A stretch of DNA of 64,000 nucleotides from Bacteroidota bacterium. GTDB lineage: Bacteria; Bacteroidota; Bacteroidia; Chitinophagales; JADIYW01. Positions within the stretch are counted from its first letter, which is position 1. Each line of letters opens with the position of its first letter. The stretch covers positions 22,501 through 86,500 of the forward strand of contig JADIYW010000001.1 in NCBI GenBank assembly GCA_016705125.1, given 5' to 3'. A model generated the notes under the pieces. The model searched no databases. It saw nothing but the letters and a program-made list of their open reading frames with translations, and was not told where the DNA came from. Below are positions 62,961 to 64,000 of this stretch, piece after piece. The position numbers were made by a program, and so were the translations under genes.

Positions 62961-63401
62961 CTATTTCGCTCTTACATAAGTTTCTATTTGTAAATCCATA
63001 TATTCCCAGGATAAGATTGCTGTATCGCCATTAATTTGTAATAATGCGCCTACATTTTCGTCAAATTGAATGGACTCCCTACCTTTGTAAGGCGTGCCCG
63101 TTCCCATGGTGTATTTGCCAGTAGTGGTTACTTTTCCATTTTCTGTTCTTTCATAATTACCGTCTGGATAAATATTTAAACCTTTTATTTCCTTTGTAAT
63201 GGATGCCTTTTCAACGCCTTTCATCCTGCCACAACAATAGGTCTCTAGCCAGCTCCAATTGCCTACAATAGGGTTTTTGCTATCTAATTTTATTTTATTT
63301 ACGCCTTCTTTAGTCTCAGCATTTTTACCTTCTTTGGTTGCCTTACACGAAAAAGCACTTAAAACAATAAATGCTGCGAAAATTATAATTTTTGAATTCA
63401 T
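62961..63401 (-). CDS. Lipoprotein with lipocalin-like domain
   Basis: 146 residues from the ATG at 63401. The signal peptide ends at LSAFSC, where Cys20 is the lipidation site; earlier in-frame starts would disturb this. The mature part, with VGNWSWLETYCCG, GLNIYPDGNYERTENGKV and GKYTMGTGTP, looks like a small beta-barrel of the lipocalin-like group. Probably exposed at the outer membrane. No known ligand. Confidence 0.8.
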   Translation of the reverse strand: MNSKIIIFAAFIVLSAFSCKATKEGKNAETKEGVNKIKLDSKNPIVGNWSWLETYCCGRMKGVEKASITKEIKGLNIYPDGNYERTENGKVTTTGKYTMGTGTPYKGRESIQFDENVGALLQINGDTAILSWEYMDLQIETYVRAK

Positions 63402-63506
63402 CACTTTTGTATATTTTGGCATAAAAGTACATATCCATTTTATATTATTCAAAATTTATTCCAATTTACTATTCCAATATCTTTTTCTTTGTTCTAACTT
63501 TACAAA

Positions 63507-63887
63507 ATGGGCAATAAAATAAGAATTGATAAATGGCTTTGGGCTGTTAGAGTTTACAAAACGCGCACCCAAGCCTCCGACGCATGTAAGGGTGGCAAAA
63601 TAAAAATAAACGGAATTTCGGTAAAGGCATCGCAAATGCTTGGCGAAAATGAAATAGTAGAAATTAAAAAAGAGGGATTTAAAATTACCTATAAATCCAT
63701 TCAGTTGATTGAAAAACGAGTGAGTGCCATTATTGCTAGTGGCTGTTATGAAGATTTAACACCACCTGAAGACTTACCTCAAAAAAATGATGGGACGGTA
63801 ATTATGAATGCCGAATTTAGAGACCGAGGTGCTGGAAGACCCACAAAAAGAGATCGCAGGGATATTGACAAATTTAAAGACATTTAA
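63507..63887 (+). CDS. hslR: S4-domain RNA-binding protein, Hsp15-like
   Basis: 126 residues. IRIDKWLWAVRVYKTRTQASDACKGGKIKINGISVKASQML is the S4 domain at residues 4-45; the C-terminal tail is Arg/Asp-rich (GAGRPTKRDRRDID). Hsp15 binds 50S subunits with stuck nascent chains. The symbol is by domain and length similarity. Confidence 0.82.
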   Translation: MGNKIRIDKWLWAVRVYKTRTQASDACKGGKIKINGISVKASQMLGENEIVEIKKEGFKITYKSIQLIEKRVSAIIASGCYEDLTPPEDLPQKNDGTVIMNAEFRDRGAGRPTKRDRRDIDKFKDI

Positions 63888-63912
63888 CCTTTTTTAATAA
63901 TTAAAAAAATAA

Positions 63913-63920
63913 TACATTTG
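63913..63920 (+). promoter_or_regulatory. Promoter -7 element before the last gene
   Basis: TACATTTG, a full -7 match, 11 bases before the ATG at 63932. The -33 position holds TTTT at 19 bases. Confidence 0.55.
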
Positions 63921-63931
63921 CAAAAAAAATT

Positions 63932-64000
63932 ATGAGAAAAGTAATACTTATCATTTTGTCTTTTTTAAGCATAAATAGTGTTTTATTTGGACAGAATAAA
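63932..64000 (+). CDS. N-terminus of a secreted protein (cut by the window end)
   Basis: Only 23 codons are present. They encode a signal peptide (MRKVILIILSFLSINSVLFG then QNK), so the protein is exported. The product cannot be identified. Confidence 0.6.
   Translation, partial: MRKVILIILSFLSINSVLFGQNK

Noticed and set aside
1..64000. tRNA, rRNA, insertion sequences, integrase, CRISPR arrays
   Set aside because: I looked for cloverleaf arms, transposase motifs, terminal repeats and spaced direct repeats, and found none that I could support.

Overview
The window is chromosomal DNA of a low-GC member of the phylum Bacteroidota. Evidence: the fused rpsL-rpsG-fusA-S10-spc-alpha operon, with map, infA and rpmJ between secY and rpsM and carA after rplQ; promoters of the Bacteroidota type (TTTG, 19 bases, TAnnTTTG); no Shine-Dalgarno sequences before most genes; and a Rho factor with a very long disordered N-terminal region. 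Genus cannot be fixed from sequence alone. No rRNA, tRNA, insertion sequence, prophage or CRISPR array was seen.

Region 1 (1-20259) is a surface polysaccharide (O-antigen or capsule) cluster. The left part (1-6016, + strand) holds sugar-nucleotide genes: the end of a Gfo/Idh/MocA oxidoreductase, a WbpD-type N-acetyltransferase, a WbpE-type aminotransferase, a second hexapeptide transferase, an ArnC-like glycosyltransferase, an SDR epimerase and another aminotransferase. The middle (6020-12012, - strand) holds two glycosyltransferases and three acylation genes (acyltransferase-3, SGNH-like, MBOAT). The right part (12159-20259, + strand) is the most unusual: a large FkbH-like protein, a methyltransferase, a free acyl carrier protein and a VOC protein, followed by a third aminotransferase, a second ArnC-like glycosyltransferase, a hexapeptide acyltransferase and a large membrane protein. 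I read this as an acyl-carrier-protein-dependent route to an unusual (perhaps glyceryl-derived) acyl group on an amino sugar.

Region 2 (20345-39411, - strand) is housekeeping: carA, which carries an apparent one-base frameshift that removes its catalytic His and Glu; a strong terminator; then rplQ back to rpsL in one long ribosomal operon of 31 genes that also contains rpoA, infA, map, secY and fusA. Two well-matched tandem promoters lie upstream of rpsL.

Region 3 (39742-64000) is mixed: a second MBOAT/SGNH pair, RidA, an NlpC/P60 hydrolase, a TlpA-like thioredoxin, rnhB, several envelope proteins of unknown role, polA, two ArsR-type regulators, tsaB, a TauE/SafE permease, a YiiX-type protein, a CtpA protease, yidD-rnpA-rpmH, rho, serS, a lipoprotein and an S4-domain protein. 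Two loci deserve attention here. rnpA has no ATG, GTG or TTG at the place its N-terminus requires and carries a 13-bp perfect inverted repeat just after the likely start. rho has a long leader with a small ORF and an Asn/Pro repeat domain.
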